DNA of 64,000 nucleotides. Origin: Onthophagus taurus (lineage: Eukaryota > Arthropoda > Insecta > Coleoptera > Scarabaeidae). Position numbers and translations under genes: made by a program. The stretch covers positions 8,556,001-8,620,000 of the forward strand of contig NC_091967.1 of NCBI RefSeq assembly GCF_036711975.1, read 5' to 3'. The notes under the pieces are model-generated. The model ran no database searches and was not told where the DNA came from. It was given only the letters and a program-made list of their open reading frames with translations. Shown here in pieces: positions 22,917 through 36,132 of this stretch (the stretch's first letter is position 1; every line of letters starts with the position of its first letter).

Positions 22917-24997
22917 ATGATTGTCCTCGGCTTCGTTGACTTGTCTTGTCCTATTGTACAATCGCTTATAGCGGTCGGAATCGTTGGATTTTTTACATTG
23001 ATCGCTTTGTTAAAGTTTTACGCTTACGTTACGTGTGGTAGATTCGCTAGTAATCGAAAAATGAATGGAAAAACTGTTATTATAACCGGAGCAACTGGTG
23101 GAATTGGCAAAGAAACTGCTCGAGATATAGCCAAAAGAGGAGCAAAACTGATTTTAGCTTGTAGAAATATTGAAAATGCAGAAAAAGTTAAAGGTAAGTT
23201 ATTTTTAAAATCTTTAATAATATTAATAAATTAATGGCAAAACCATAAATAAAGATATTTCTTAATCTAAGAATGTATTTTTGATGAATCTAAATATGAT
23301 ATATTAAGAAACAAGAAAAACCCAATCAACGAACATATAAACATAACAAAAATAGCACCAAGTCAATGAAAACAACACTTTTATCAACTCTACAGCATTG
23401 ACAACAACACAGCAAATTTTAACATGGAACAGCATAACGACAGCAGTCTAGAATTTGGACCTTGTGAAACTCCTCCACAAGAATGCTTCCTGGCTTCCTG
23501 GACACCCGGCCACAAGGTGGTATGAAAGCTGAAATTCATCAACCCAACCACATCTATAGATTAGATAATACTAGGCAAAAACCTTAAAAAGAGAAAGAAG
23601 AAAATTTGATAAATAATAGCGCCATCTCGTTCAAAACCAATTAAATGTAATTAAATCAGCAAGATTGACGTTTAAACGTCATTTTAATAATATAATGACG
23701 TTTCGAGTACAATATGTCACTTCTTGTAATGTCTGAGATCAGTGCTACCACTACAAATTGAAATAAACAACCAATTTTATAAAAATTATTTTAAATTACA
23801 ATAAAATATCTTCTATTTTTAGATGAATTAATTGAATCAACAGGAAACGAAAACATTATCGTCAAAAAGTTAGATATATCTTCATTAAAATCCGTTCGTG
23901 AGTTTGCTAAAGATATAAATTCAACAGAAAATCGTTTAGATGTTTTGATTCATAACGCTGGAACTGCTGAATCGAAAATTAAAGTAACTGAAGATGGATT
24001 GGAATTAACCATGGCTACAAATCATTTTGGGCCGTTTTTATTAACACATTTATTAATAGGTAAGATAAAATTATTTTTATCTACAACTATTGAATTATCT
24101 ATTCGTTATACAATTGATTTTTGACGGGTAATGACACTCATTACCCATGACAGACAAAGTGTTGAATAATGAGGCCATTATTCCACACTTCTGACACTGC
24201 CTACTAATCAAAAAATAAAATATTAACAGAAATGACAGCTTTCTTATATTGAGGTTATGTCTGAAATGTCTATCAAGTTTATTTTTTTTTCGTTTTTTTG
24301 ATTTTTTTTTCAAAATTAAATAGTTGTAGATAAAGTATAGTATTCAACTTGCGTATAATGGATGTTACCCACTCAGATTACAACACTCGCTCGCTTCGCT
24401 CGCTCGTGTTGCAACTTCTTCTTCGTGGGTAACAGCCGCCATTATACGCTTGTTGAATAATATACTATTATGTATAAAATGATATCATTTTATTTTGTTG
24501 TTTTAGATCTTTTAAAACGTTCTGGACCAAGTAGAATAGTGATCGTTGCATCCGAACTTTACCGATTAGCAAAAGTAACAACAAACAATTTAAATCCAAT
24601 AAACAGTTATTTTCCGTTATTTCTTTATTACGTTTCGAAATATGCCAACATTTATTTTACCCGAGAATTGGCAAGAAGATTGGAGGGAACGAACGTAACA
24701 GCGAATTGTTTACACCCGGGAATGATTGATTCAGGGATATGGAGAAACGTCCCAATTCCATTAAATTGGGGCATGATGTTGATTGTGAAAGGATTTTTTA
24801 AAACTCCAGTTCAAGGATGTCAAACTTCCGTTTTTCTCGCTGCCTCCGAAGAAGTTGAAGGTGTAAACGGGAAGTATTTTATGGATTGTAAGGAAAGGGG
24901 GCTCTCCGCGGCCGCTATGGATATGGGAAAAGCGAAAAAGATTTGGGAGGAATCCGAAAAATTGGTTAAATTAACTAATGAAGATCCAAGAATTTAA
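22917..24997 (+). CDS. Short-chain dehydrogenase, retinol dehydrogenase 11-14 type
   Basis: Three coding exons: 22917-23193, 23823-24059 and 24507-24997, phases 1 and 1, giving about 334 aa. A hydrophobic N-terminal anchor (LIAVGIVGFFTLIALLKFYA) precedes the Rossmann fold, as in membrane-bound RDH11-14 proteins. The NADP-binding TGATGGIGKE follows, with arginine ACRN at the end of strand 2, the HNAG motif, a serine in IVIVASEL, and the catalytic YYVSK (YxxxK). The C-terminal part has NCLHPGMIDSGIW, typical of this subgroup. These enzymes reduce or oxidise retinoids and other lipophilic carbonyls at the ER or mitochondrial membrane (family knowledge); the substrate is not deducible here. The usual VSS before the catalytic serine is VAS, a mild change. 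Introns carry repeat fragments and an inverted-repeat element. Confidence 0.92.
24339..24478. mobile_element. Inverted-repeat element in SDR intron 2
   Basis: TAGTATTCAACTTGCGTATA and GGATGTTACCCAC face GTGGGTAACA and CCATTATACGCTTGTTGAAT in inverse order. The loop contains GCTCGCTTCGCTCGCTCG, itself a hairpin. A flanking TTATCTACAACTATT at 24077 is repeated in inverse near 24325, so this may be nested in a larger element. Confidence 0.6.
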
Positions 24998-25207
24998 TTT
25001 AATTATTATTTAAAATATTGTTTAAAAGAAAAAAACAAAATTGTTTTGTTTTAATAAATTTGTCATAATCTGTGTCAACTTTTTTCGTTCGGGTGTTGTC
25101 ACACCACAACATCCAAAATTCCTCGTAAAAATGTTACCCATTAAAAGAAAAACCAAAAATTAAATTTTTACTTTCCTGGATTGAAAACAATCTCTTAAAA
25201 CGTAATC

Positions 25208-26398
25208 ATGGACATGGTCAGCAATTTTAACGACGATGCACAACATAAAATTTATCCGAAACACAAAGAAAACTGGAGAATAAATGTTTTATCAGTACCA
25301 ACTAAAAGAATCGAAAAATATGTACCACCACCATACGCAATATTTACCGGGGTAAATCCGGCGGCTTTAAAAGCTCCAATAAAACCACGCGATAAACAAT
25401 TGGCGATGGCACCTTTAACGAAACTTATTAACAATAAAAAAACTTATGCCCATAATCCCGCAATAAGAAAAGATTATGTTACAATTATGGACACTCAAAT
25501 CCATCAGGCTTGGAACAACATTTATAATGAGTACAAAAAAGTTCGACATGAAAAGCATTTAAAATGGTTACAGTCTAGAAAAGGTAAAAGAGGGAAAAAA
25601 CCACCTAGTAAAGGTGGCAAAGGTGCTAAAGATAGTAAAGCAAAAGGAGTTAAAAGCATCTATTCGATGAATTCCGCCGAATATAAAAAACATGTAGAAG
25701 AATGGCTTGAAACAGCGGCAAAACCTAAACCAGTTCCAGAAGCACCACCCGTTGATGTTAGTCATTAATTTTTAAATATTTCAGTAAAACCTCGATAAAC
25801 AAAAATTAAAATTAGCACTAACACTAGCTAGTCCGTTATATCAAGGTTTTACTGTATTTTTATATAAAGACATAATTGATTTTATTTTCAGCGTGGACCT
25901 CATTGTAACATAGACGATATAAAAGAACACATAGATGCGTTGTCAACTCCCCCGACGGTTAAAGAGAAATATGTGGAACCACCACCTCCCAAACATCTAG
26001 TAAATTAATCAACTAAAATTAAATTAATCCATTAAAATGAATAATTAAATTTTAGGTAAAAGAGTCTGCATTATTATATGTACCTACCGAAAGAGTCCAA
26101 CAATTAGCAACAATTCCACCTCGTATGTTAATAAAAGAACCTGAATTTAAACCCGGAGCTGTTAAACGAGGAGCTTTAATGCATAAAAGTAACCGTAACA
26201 AGTAATATCTATATTATTCAAAAAAATAATTATTTTTCAGCAACTGAGTACGATAACAAGATGTCTGTACCGCGCGCAAGAGCAAGTGCAAACGATGCCG
26301 ATTTGAAAGAGGATCCTTTCTCTATTTCAAAGAATGCATTAAAATATAAAGCAAGCCCGAGAATTATCGAATTAGCTAAACCACAGGCTAGAGGCTAG
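25208..26398 (+). CDS. THEG-repeat (sperm-microtubule type) protein, copy B
   Basis: Four exons: 25208-25756, 25892-25999, 26056-26188 and 26241-26398, phases 0, 0, 1, giving about 315 aa. All frames are intact. Repeats include VLSVPTKRIEKY, GVNPAALKAPIKPRDKQLA, YVPTERVQQLATIPPR and NALKYKASPRIIELAKP, the last being the hallmark (I)ELAKP of the family. Exon 1 ends with a Lys/Gly-rich stretch. Members occur in sperm and are reported as microtubule-associated in flagella (family knowledge), so testis expression is inferred. It is the intact partner of copy A (270-2168, minus) with identical intron positions. It starts 210 bp after the SDR stop, with a possible SDR polyadenylation signal near 25053. 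The first ATG was chosen; a second follows two codons later. Confidence 0.87.
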
Positions 26399-26689
26399 AT
26401 TAACACAGAAACAGGAACATTACTTTATACATATACACGTATAATGGTGTTAGAAATCTCCAAGAAAATTAAAAATTTAAACAAAAAAATCGAAAAATAA
26501 ATAATTGTAACAAAAAAATATGGAAAAGAAGTAAAGTTGTTACAGTTTCTATTTAAAAAAATGTTTTATTTCTCATTTTTAAATTAATAATTTATAATAA
26601 GAATATCTTTGCTATTTTAATTTAAGGTGAAAGAATGATAATATCTCAGCTCCTGAAATACATATAACCCAATGAAATTTTCACTGCAG

Positions 26690-27315
26690 ATAGTTTCAGA
26701 TAAAATGTTGGATGAGGTTAGTTTTGTTTACAAATGTTAATCATCCCCGCAAGGAATGTTGCGAAAAATTAGTTTTCTTTTGAAATGTTAATCATCCAGG
26801 GGAAAAAATGTTATGTTAGGTAAGTTTTGTTTTGAACCTTAATTAAAGCGTGAAGGAATGTTAAGACAGGTAGCTTTGTTTTGAAACTCCAATTAAAGCG
26901 TGAAGAAACCCTAATTAAAGCGTGAAAGAATGTTATGATAGGTCAGTTTTGTTTTGAATCCCTCATTATAGCGTGAAGGAATGTTAAGACAGGTAGCTTT
27001 GTTTTGAAACTCCAATTAAAGCGTGAAGAAACCCTAATTAAAGCATGAAAAAATGTTATGATAGGTCAGTTTTGTTTTGAAACCCTCATTATAGCGTGAA
27101 GGAATGTTAAGACAGGTAGCTTTGTTTTGAAATTCCAATTAAAGCGTGAAAAAACCCTAATTAAAGCGTGAAAGAATGTTATGATAGGTCAGTTTTGTTT
27201 TGAAACCCTCATTATAGCGTGAAGGAATGTTAAGACAGGTAGCTTTCTTTTGAAACGCCAATTAAAACGTGAAGAAACCCTAATTAAAGAGTGAAAGAAT
27301 GTTAGGCTAGGTCAG
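26690..27315. repeat. Minisatellite, 123-bp period
   Basis: The phrase TGAAGGAATGTTAAGACAGG recurs at 26851, 26974, 27097 and 27220, an exact 123-bp spacing. Within a unit AATTAAAGCGTGAAG and CATTATAGCGTGAAGG are sub-repeats. Copies are very similar, which suggests recent homogenisation. It lies between two THEG genes and directly abuts a palindromic CTAGTTCTAGG block. Confidence 0.9.
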
Positions 27316-27319
27316 TTTC

Positions 27320-27571
27320 AGGTCCGAAGATGCACGGCTAAACCGAGTTTCTAGTTTTACACTATCACTAGAACTAACACAAGACCTAGAACTAGAATCA
27401 TTCGGGGTTAGCCGTCTTGAGAGATGTGCAGCTAAACCCGAATGTTTCTAGTTCTCGATCTAGTGTTAGTTCTAGTTTTGCACTAGTACTATCACTAGAA
27501 CTAAACCCGATTGTTTCTAGTTCTAGGTCTAGTGTAAGTTCCAGTTATATGAAATTCCCGGTATATTTTTG
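27320..27571. mobile_element. Foldback MITE copy with internal palindromic units
   Basis: CTAGTTTTACACTATCACTA-type palindromes run from 27345 to 27540. A terminal GTTATATGAAATTCCCGG with TATA follows, ending near 27567. The left terminal arm is missing and is replaced by the minisatellite. Confidence 0.65.
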
Positions 27572-27669
27572 AGAATCTAACAAGTATAGGTTAGAATTGA
27601 TATTGTCAAAATCTTATTTGTCAAACGTCAAACATGAAAAAATTTGCAGTGAAGATCCTTACTTAAACA

Positions 27670-28369
27670 ATGCTCAATAATAATAACAAATCGTTTAAAA
27701 CAGAAATAGTAAGTATTATTAACACATTTAACAGATTTTATGATAATATTTTTATTAGCGAGATATTAAAGACAGCTATTTAGACGCAGTAATAAGAAAG
27801 GGGTTAGATTCGAACATAGTACCCCATTCACTCTTTAAGACAGAACTGGTAAATCAAAAAACTTTACTTTACCTATTCTATTTGCTTTGTAAATAAAAAT
27901 TTTTTAGCAAGAAATTGAAGATAAATATTATCAAGAAGTACGAAATGAACGATTATATCGTCTATCAAAACCGACAAGTGTTAATAAAAAATATAAGCGA
28001 CCGTCATCTCCGAAACACATTGTAGCTGAGTCCGCTTTAAAATACAAAGCAACAGATCGAATTATAGCAATATCAAAGCCAAAACGGTATAATTCGGCCC
28101 CTAAAGGAGGAATCACCCCGGGTTCAGTGTCGCACCAAGCTTTGGACCATTTGAGTACTAAAGAGAAAGTTAATAAAACGCATTGTGTTTAAACACGTTT
28201 TGTGTTTTTAGCGACCAATAAAGAATATGAACTCTCCATTCCACGATCGCGTAAATCACCGTTCAGTGTTGATTTTAAACAGAATCCTTTTTCACCGTCA
28301 AAAGCAGCAATGAGATATATAGCATCACCTAGAATTATTGAGTTAGCTAAACCGAATGATAGAAGGTAA
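27670..28369 (+). CDS. THEG-repeat protein, copy C (short, diverged)
   Basis: Four exons: 27670-27708, 27759-27848, 27908-28184 and 28212-28369, phases 0, 0, 1, giving about 187 aa. Repeats seen are YRLSKPTSVNKKY, ALKYKATDRIIAISKPKRY and AMRYIASPRIIELAKPNDR. The last exon aligns with the last exon of copies A and B (EYELSIPRSRKSPF ... DFKQNPFS) and uses the same phase-1 junction. The N-terminal exons are not similar to A or B. The exon 3 donor (CATT|GTGTTT) is weak, but only this site keeps the frame; GTTAAT 16 bases earlier does not. It lies 1.27 kb downstream of copy B in the same orientation, so it is a probable tandem duplicate that has diverged. Confidence 0.8.
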
Positions 28370-29066
28370 TTATTATAATGTACACAAGAAAAAATAAAAA
28401 TAAATAAAAATTGGAAATATAAATAAGTAAATATAATTTGTGCAATTTTTAGATGTTATTTTTTAACGCCATCTATTAGAATTATACAGAAACTGTATCA
28501 ATGAAATTAAAAATATATTACGCAAATAATCAGAAATAACATAATTATATGATCAACATAAGAATCATGGAATTAAAATCTACTCAAATACGCATTTGGT
28601 TCAATATCCTACACTTCAAATATATATTTTTTTAAATTTTATTTTAATGAGCGCCATCTATGAGGCGATTACCAAGCTTGCAGCACCAGGATTTATTTTT
28701 AGAAATAATAAAGTTGTGAATTTAATTTTTATAAATCACTTTTCTTTAACACTTCAATTTGAACTAGATTTAAATTGTTTTTTAACATTTAAAAGTAAAA
28801 TTGAAAAAATTAAAATAGAATTACATTCATGTTGGTAACACTACATTATTTAATTTTAACTAACCTTCAAAAAAAAACTAATTTCATCAAAAATAACCAT
28901 GAAATTAATCAAAACATGTAAGTGAAACTAATATAATTGTCTCAAAAGCAGTATTTTTCAATAAAACCCCCCCATTTGTTGTAAAATTAAAATGTGTTCT
29001 CCCCCTTTTGACACATAACCTAACATAACCTCAATTTCAACATTTTAATATTTGATCTTTGGAACC
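28370..29066. other. Gene-free stretch between THEG copy C and NDOR1
   Basis: AT-rich; a polyadenylation context for copy C lies near 28400. Just before NDOR1, two AACCTAACATAACCTCAA-type motifs lie at 29017-29036 and probably belong to the NDOR1 promoter. No coding exon is supported. Confidence 0.4.
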
Positions 29067-31469
<2,403 letters not shown>

Positions 31470-31583
31470 TGTTAATTTAATGTAGACAAAGAAAATTGTA
31501 AAAATTGTTATTTATTCTTTATTACAAACTAAGATTAATTGAACTACAGTCTCCTTTATTTATTTATTTTGTGATCTACATCC

Positions 31584-31895
31584 TTACTTTTTTAAATACT
31601 TCAAATATTTCTTTGAATCAAAATCGTCTTCTAAATCATCTTCAATTTTAACCTTCTTTTTAGGTTTACGCCTATCCAAACGTTCTTTACGTTCCGCTTC
31701 ACTTAACGTCCAAATGTTTATCGGAAGCGTTATTATTTGCCGAGGCTCATGATACCTTATTGTGTAAGTCGAACCATCCGTATTTACCATTAACGTTGGA
31801 TAAGTTCTCAGGTAGTTTTTTCGGTGAGGTTTTGTTATTGTTGCTGATAACGAATTTAAATTTCGTATTTGATTTAATAATATTTTTAATGACAT
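31584..31895 (-). CDS. mRpL55: Mitochondrial ribosomal protein L55
   Basis: Single coding exon, 103 aa. The core HRKNYLRTYPTLMVNTDGST, YTIRYHEPRQIITLPINIW and LSEAERKERLDRRKPKKK match MRPL55, a metazoan-specific large-subunit protein. The tail is acidic then basic. The start at 31895 (MSLKILLNQIRNL) gives a plausible mitochondrial targeting N-terminus; an upstream in-frame ATG at 31991 would add 32 hydrophobic residues and looks less likely. The 3' end converges with NDOR1, leaving 114 bp between stops. Upstream, 31896-32387 has no gene; AATGAGGTTATGACAG near 31951 may be part of the promoter. Confidence 0.92.
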   Translation of the reverse strand: MSLKILLNQIRNLNSLSATITKPHRKNYLRTYPTLMVNTDGSTYTIRYHEPRQIITLPINIWTLSEAERKERLDRRKPKKKVKIEDDLEDDFDSKKYLKYLKK

Positions 31896-32387
31896 AATTT
31901 CCTCAAACAAGTTTATTTTGAGAAAAACCAGATAGGTTATGTATTGACTAAATGAGGTTATGACAGACCGATATAAAAGCAGGACTACCAACCTAAAATA
32001 AATTTAACGTGACTTTTCATTTTTCCTCCGAATTAAAAAACAGAGTTGAGTATAATAAAATAAAGATCTTTCAATTTCTTTTTTTTTATATAATATATTT
32101 TTCTATGATTGGGGTTAAAAATAGAACTCTACTTCCAGAATTATTAGAAATTAACATAACCTTACTTTTATATAATTTTTGACAGTTGTCAACAAAACGT
32201 CATTTGAACCAAAATAGGATTTTTTTCTTTTTATCAATAGGAATAAAATAAATACTCAAGATGTACAAAAGTAATCTATTATGACAACCATTAAACTTGT
32301 TTTTTAATCTACATCAATAAAAATTGAACCATGACAAAACAAATAATCATTCTTTAAACTGACAATAATTAATTGAACAAAACAAAA

Positions 32388-32972
32388 CTACTTCGAACGA
32401 GACCAAGTCAAACGTTTTAATTGCCTGATAAACCCATCATTAGGTCTAGCAACAACCCTAACACGTTTCACAACATCATACGCTTCATCATAATCTACAC
32501 CATCCTTTAACATTAAATACCCAATCACAATAGCTGATGATCGCGAAACTCCAGCGTTACAATGTACCAAAACTCGTCCACCGCTTAAAACAACCATATC
32601 CAAAAAATCAAAACAATCATTTTTTAGTATTTCAGTGATATCAGTTTCTGGCAAATCCAAACATGGGGTGAATTTGTAAATGATCCCTGCATGGTGTTCA
32701 ACTTCAATTCCAACACTCAAAACGTAATTGATTCCAAATTTTTGTAATACATTAATTTCGGTACAATCTTGAGACCCCAAAAAAATATTTTTCGTGATTT
32801 GTGATGGAATGTTATCTGGTTTGGTATCGATAACAAATCCATGGGAAGTTTCTTGAAGCGGCGTCATGGTGTTGTTGTCTTCTAACAATTTGCGACCATC
32901 AGCTTGTGTAATTATGGTTGAGGTGTGTTTAAGACTTTTTTTTGAATTAATTAGTGAAGATAAGAAACTCAT
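32388..32972 (-). CDS. Dual-specificity phosphatase, DUSP19-like
   Basis: Single coding exon, 194 aa. The catalytic signature is VLVHCNAGVSRSSAIVIGYL (HCX5R), with the general-acid aspartate in CLDLPETDI. The N-terminal PSQITKNIFLGSQDCTEINV is the usual DSP start, and the C-terminus ARPNDGFIRQLKRL completes the fold. DUSP19 (SKRP1) acts on or scaffolds JNK-pathway kinases (family knowledge). About 60 aa precede the domain, without a kinase-interaction CH2 domain. It shares orientation with mRpL55, 492 bp downstream. Confidence 0.9.
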   Translation of the reverse strand: MSFLSSLINSKKSLKHTSTIITQADGRKLLEDNNTMTPLQETSHGFVIDTKPDNIPSQITKNIFLGSQDCTEINVLQKFGINYVLSVGIEVEHHAGIIYKFTPCLDLPETDITEILKNDCFDFLDMVVLSGGRVLVHCNAGVSRSSAIVIGYLMLKDGVDYDEAYDVVKRVRVVARPNDGFIRQLKRLTWSRSK

Positions 32973-33031
32973 TGCATTAAAAAAATAATATTTAACGGTG
33001 GGTACTTAATTAGTTTTATATATTGAATTAT

Positions 33032-33997
33032 TTATTTATCCATGGATGGTGTGCGGCTTCTTGATTTACTTCTTGACTTACTTCTAGATTTACTCCTTGA
33101 TTTGCTTCGAGATTTACTTCGCGATTTACTTCTCGATTTACTTCTCGACTTACTTCTTGACTTACTGCGTGACTTGCTTCTATTTTTACTTTGCGAACGT
33201 GATCTTGATCTTGATTCGGGACTATCGCGCGATTTTGATCGTTTTAGTTGAGACCGCGATCGCGACCTTGATTTGGATCGTTCAATTGATTTCTTTCTCG
33301 AATTAGAACGCGACCGATCGTCGGGCGATTTCTTTCTCGAATTGGATCGCGATCGACTCTTCGATGATTTTGAGCGACTTCGAGAACGACTTCGCGAACG
33401 CGATTTTCTTGGTGAGCGACTTCTCGACCGAGAGCGACTGCTATAAGACCCGGAACGACTACGTCTACCACCGCTTCTATCTTCGACTAAACGGATTCGA
33501 CGTCCGTTAATTTCGGTGTCGTCCAATTTCTCCAAAGCATTTTTCATGTCGGAGTACGAAGCGAACTCCACGACCCCTTCGTTGCGATGTTGCTTGTGAG
33601 CGTCCGCGTAGGTCACCTCGCCGGCTTGGCGCATATAGTCCTTGAGGTCCTGCCATGAGACTCTAGACGAAAGGTTCTCGACGATGAGACGGTAGTTGGT
33701 GCGGGTTGGGGGGCCGTAACGTTCATGGGAGCGGTAATCGTTGCGGCTGGACCATTGGTCTCGGCCCCTGGGAGTTCCGCGGGCCTTTTCCACAGTCACA
33801 CGCTCCCCTAAAATTTTTTTACCGTTTAATTCATAAACTGCGTCGTCAGCATCTCGATAGTCATCGAACTCAACAAAGCCGTAGCCATTTTTAATTAAAA
33901 CGTCGCGCATACGACCGTAACCCCTGAAGAAATGTTCCAGGTCTCGCTCTGTGGTCCCGTACGGTAACCCACCGACGTACACCCGCGTCCCTACCAT
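33032..33997 (-). CDS. B52: SR splicing factor, SRSF4/5/6 type (B52/SRp55)
   Basis: Single coding exon, 321 aa. RRM1 (about 4-72) has [20 protein letters not shown] and [23 protein letters not shown]2 is the pseudo-RRM type, with [20 protein letters not shown] (the SWQDLKD heptapeptide that defines the two-RRM SR proteins) at about 114-133. From about 177 on is a long Arg/Ser domain with RSRS and, near the C-terminus, a pure KSRSKSRS run ending TPSMDK. Nuclear pre-mRNA splicing regulator. The third base of the terminal RS array is variable, so the DNA there is only an imperfect tandem repeat. TAG just before the ATG (33999-34000) looks like a splice acceptor, so a 5' UTR exon probably lies upstream, within PUSL1. 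Confidence 0.95.
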   Translation of the reverse strand: MVGTRVYVGGLPYGTTERDLEHFFRGYGRMRDVLIKNGYGFVEFDDYRDADDAVYELNGKKILGERVTVEKARGTPRGRDQWSSRNDYRSHERYGPPTRTNYRLIVENLSSRVSWQDLKDYMRQAGEVTYADAHKQHRNEGVVEFASYSDMKNALEKLDDTEINGRRIRLVEDRSGGRRSRSGSYSSRSRSRSRSPRKSRSRSRSRSRSKSSKSRSRSNSRKKSPDDRSRSNSRKKSIERSKSRSRSRSQLKRSKSRDSPESRSRSRSQSKNRSKSRSKSRSKSRSKSRSKSRSKSRSKSRSKSRSKSRSKSRSRTPSMDK

Positions 33998-34025
33998 ACT
34001 ACCTTTATTTTTTTAAAGAAATTTT

Positions 34026-36132
34026 TTAATAACTCACTTCGTGGAATGTCCCCCTATCCGTCTCTGAGTAAGATACTTCGCAGAGGTAGAGGCCGTGGGC
34101 TGGTACTGTTTTGATCCTGGGGTCCCAGCTGTGGTGCGAAGGCACCTCTAGCATAAATTTTATATCTCTAGTTGACACTTTACCTTGTGCTGCTGCTATC
34201 AAAGCGGCCACCGTCCTTCGGACCTGTGCGGATAACGAAACAACGTTACAAAACTAAATGCCTAAAAAACTACCTTTTCAAAGTGGCCATTTTGGACCTC
34301 CAATCGGTTGGCCGCTATATTTTTGAGGTTAAGAAACGTGTCCGAATCAATTGTCAATACAACAACATATTAACTAATTTCAATACGATAAAAAAACAAC
34401 GATCAAATTTGTGTTAGCTTACAATTAGTTTATGACGGCAACGGAGTTTCTTCGTTTATATTTTCTAAATTTAAAACGATTTTCGTATGACGCACGATGC
34501 TTTGCTTAGCCGGAAAGGAAACCAGAACGTTCTAATTGACGTGAAGTTGGCGCGCGTCGACTAATAGCGTCACCTAAACTTTTTTCACTTATCCCAAATT
34601 TATTTTTTATTCAAATGAATCGTTTCGTATCTTAAATATTGTGTCTAAATCAAATTTAATACATTTTGTAATTGTTTTAAGCGCATTTTTAATAATAAAA
34701 TTTTTAAAAATCGATAGGACTCCGGAGATACCAACATAATTCAACAACAACATTAAATATCACTATAATCACAAAATTATTAATTACGCAACACTGAAGC
34801 AAAAAGTTGCCAATCAAAATCAATCAAAATTATTATCACATGAGAATGATAAGAATTATTATTAAAGTAATAATTTATAAAAAATATTGTTATCCTTTTT
34901 CGTTGTTTTTTTTTTTATAAAATTGCCAAATTTCGTTGACATAAAAATGTCAAATTTTTTAGGGAAAATATAAAACATAACCTCAATTTTAATCAAGTAA
35001 GTTTAATTGATCGAAGGAGCGTTTAAATTAATTTTGATTTGAAAAAACTCATTAGCGTTTTTTCAAGTTTTATAAAGCTACAATTTAATTAATAAATGTT
35101 GTTAATTAGGTATGCTAATAATTATAAGCTGAAGTTGATCAGCTGAAAATAGAGATGTCTCAAAAATATGTATGTACTCTTATGTGTCTACTATCTATCT
35201 GTATTGATAGATAGTAGACACATAAAATTTAATTTAATTCAATTGTTATTGAAAATTTAGTTTAATTTAATAATTAATCATGAAATATATCTTACCTGAT
35301 TATAAACAAATGCATTTCCTTTACAATAAATATTATAAAATTTATAATCGCTCTCATTTTGATTAATACAATTGGGCCAACTAAAATTTGTATAAAATCT
35401 ATGTCCTTCATCAATAATATCCAATTTTTCCACAACTTTCCTAGTTATTTTATTTTGCTGTTTAGAACCTCTTCCCATAAACGTACGAAAATCATGTAAT
35501 CCTTCAAATAATTTACAAGCATCTTTAGCTTTATCAATATCAAAATCGTTACAACAAATAAAATAGGCCCTATTATGTTCTTCAATTGGAATTAACTTAT
35601 CTAAAGTATTTCTTATTAACCCATTGTATTTAATTACACATAATCTATACATATAAGTTCTTGATAAGGCCTCTCTTCGACAATGAAATGTATTTGGAAC
35701 CAAATAAGTACTTAGTATTCTTATCGGAAGAAACGATTTTGAAAATTTTTTATTTAATTGTATTGTTATTGTTTTTGGATCATAAGGTTCGTTATTTGGT
35801 CTGGTTAAATCTACGTGTAAAGTTGTATGTAAAGCATGGACCCCGGCATCTGTCCTAAAAATAAAGAAATGCACCCACGATTTTAATTTCAATTATTTAG
35901 GTTATGTACCGACTAGAAACTGCACATGAACTCATATAACTTGGTTTTAATAGTTTTAAACCCATTTCGATTTGGCCTTGTATCGTTGTAGGATCATCAA
36001 TGTCTACAGAAGGAGTTTGTCGTTGAATACCACTAAAAAATAATTTTCCTTTAAGTTAAAATTTTTTTAATTTTATTTTAATTACCGAAATCCCGTTCCT
36101 ATATAAGAAAGATTAATTAAGTAGCGTCTCAT
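34026..36132 (-). CDS. PUSL1: tRNA pseudouridine synthase-like 1 (TruA family)
   Basis: Four exons on the minus strand: 36132-36086, 36032-35910, 35854-35296 and 34223-34026, phases 2, 2, 0, giving 308 aa. Motif I is LINLSYIGTGFRG at the N-terminus. The catalytic aspartate is in SSRTDAGVHAL, split across the exon 2/3 junction. YMYRLC, GLHDFRTFMGRG and NQVRRTVAALIAAA are the later TruA motifs. It converts uridine to pseudouridine in RNA; PUSL1 proteins are mitochondrial in vertebrates (family knowledge), although no long targeting peptide is visible. Intron 3 (about 1.07 kb) contains what looks like the promoter of the downstream B52 gene. The stop is 28 bp from the B52 ATG, and an AATAAA lies in that gap. 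It is divergent from the gene starting at 36658. Confidence 0.93.
34423..34570 (-). promoter_or_regulatory. Candidate B52 promoter and 5' UTR exon inside PUSL1 intron 3
   Basis: This GC-richer island in an AT-rich intron reads, on the minus strand, GACGCGCGCCAACTTCACG and then TTTCCTTTCCGGCTAAGC. It ends at a donor AATT|GTAAGC (34422). An acceptor TAG sits one base before the B52 ATG. The placement is inferred from sequence composition and splice sites only. Confidence 0.4.

Noticed and set aside
33042-33306. Leu/Asp-rich open frames opposite the B52 RS domain
   Set aside because: They are antisense shadows of the Arg/Ser repeat codons.
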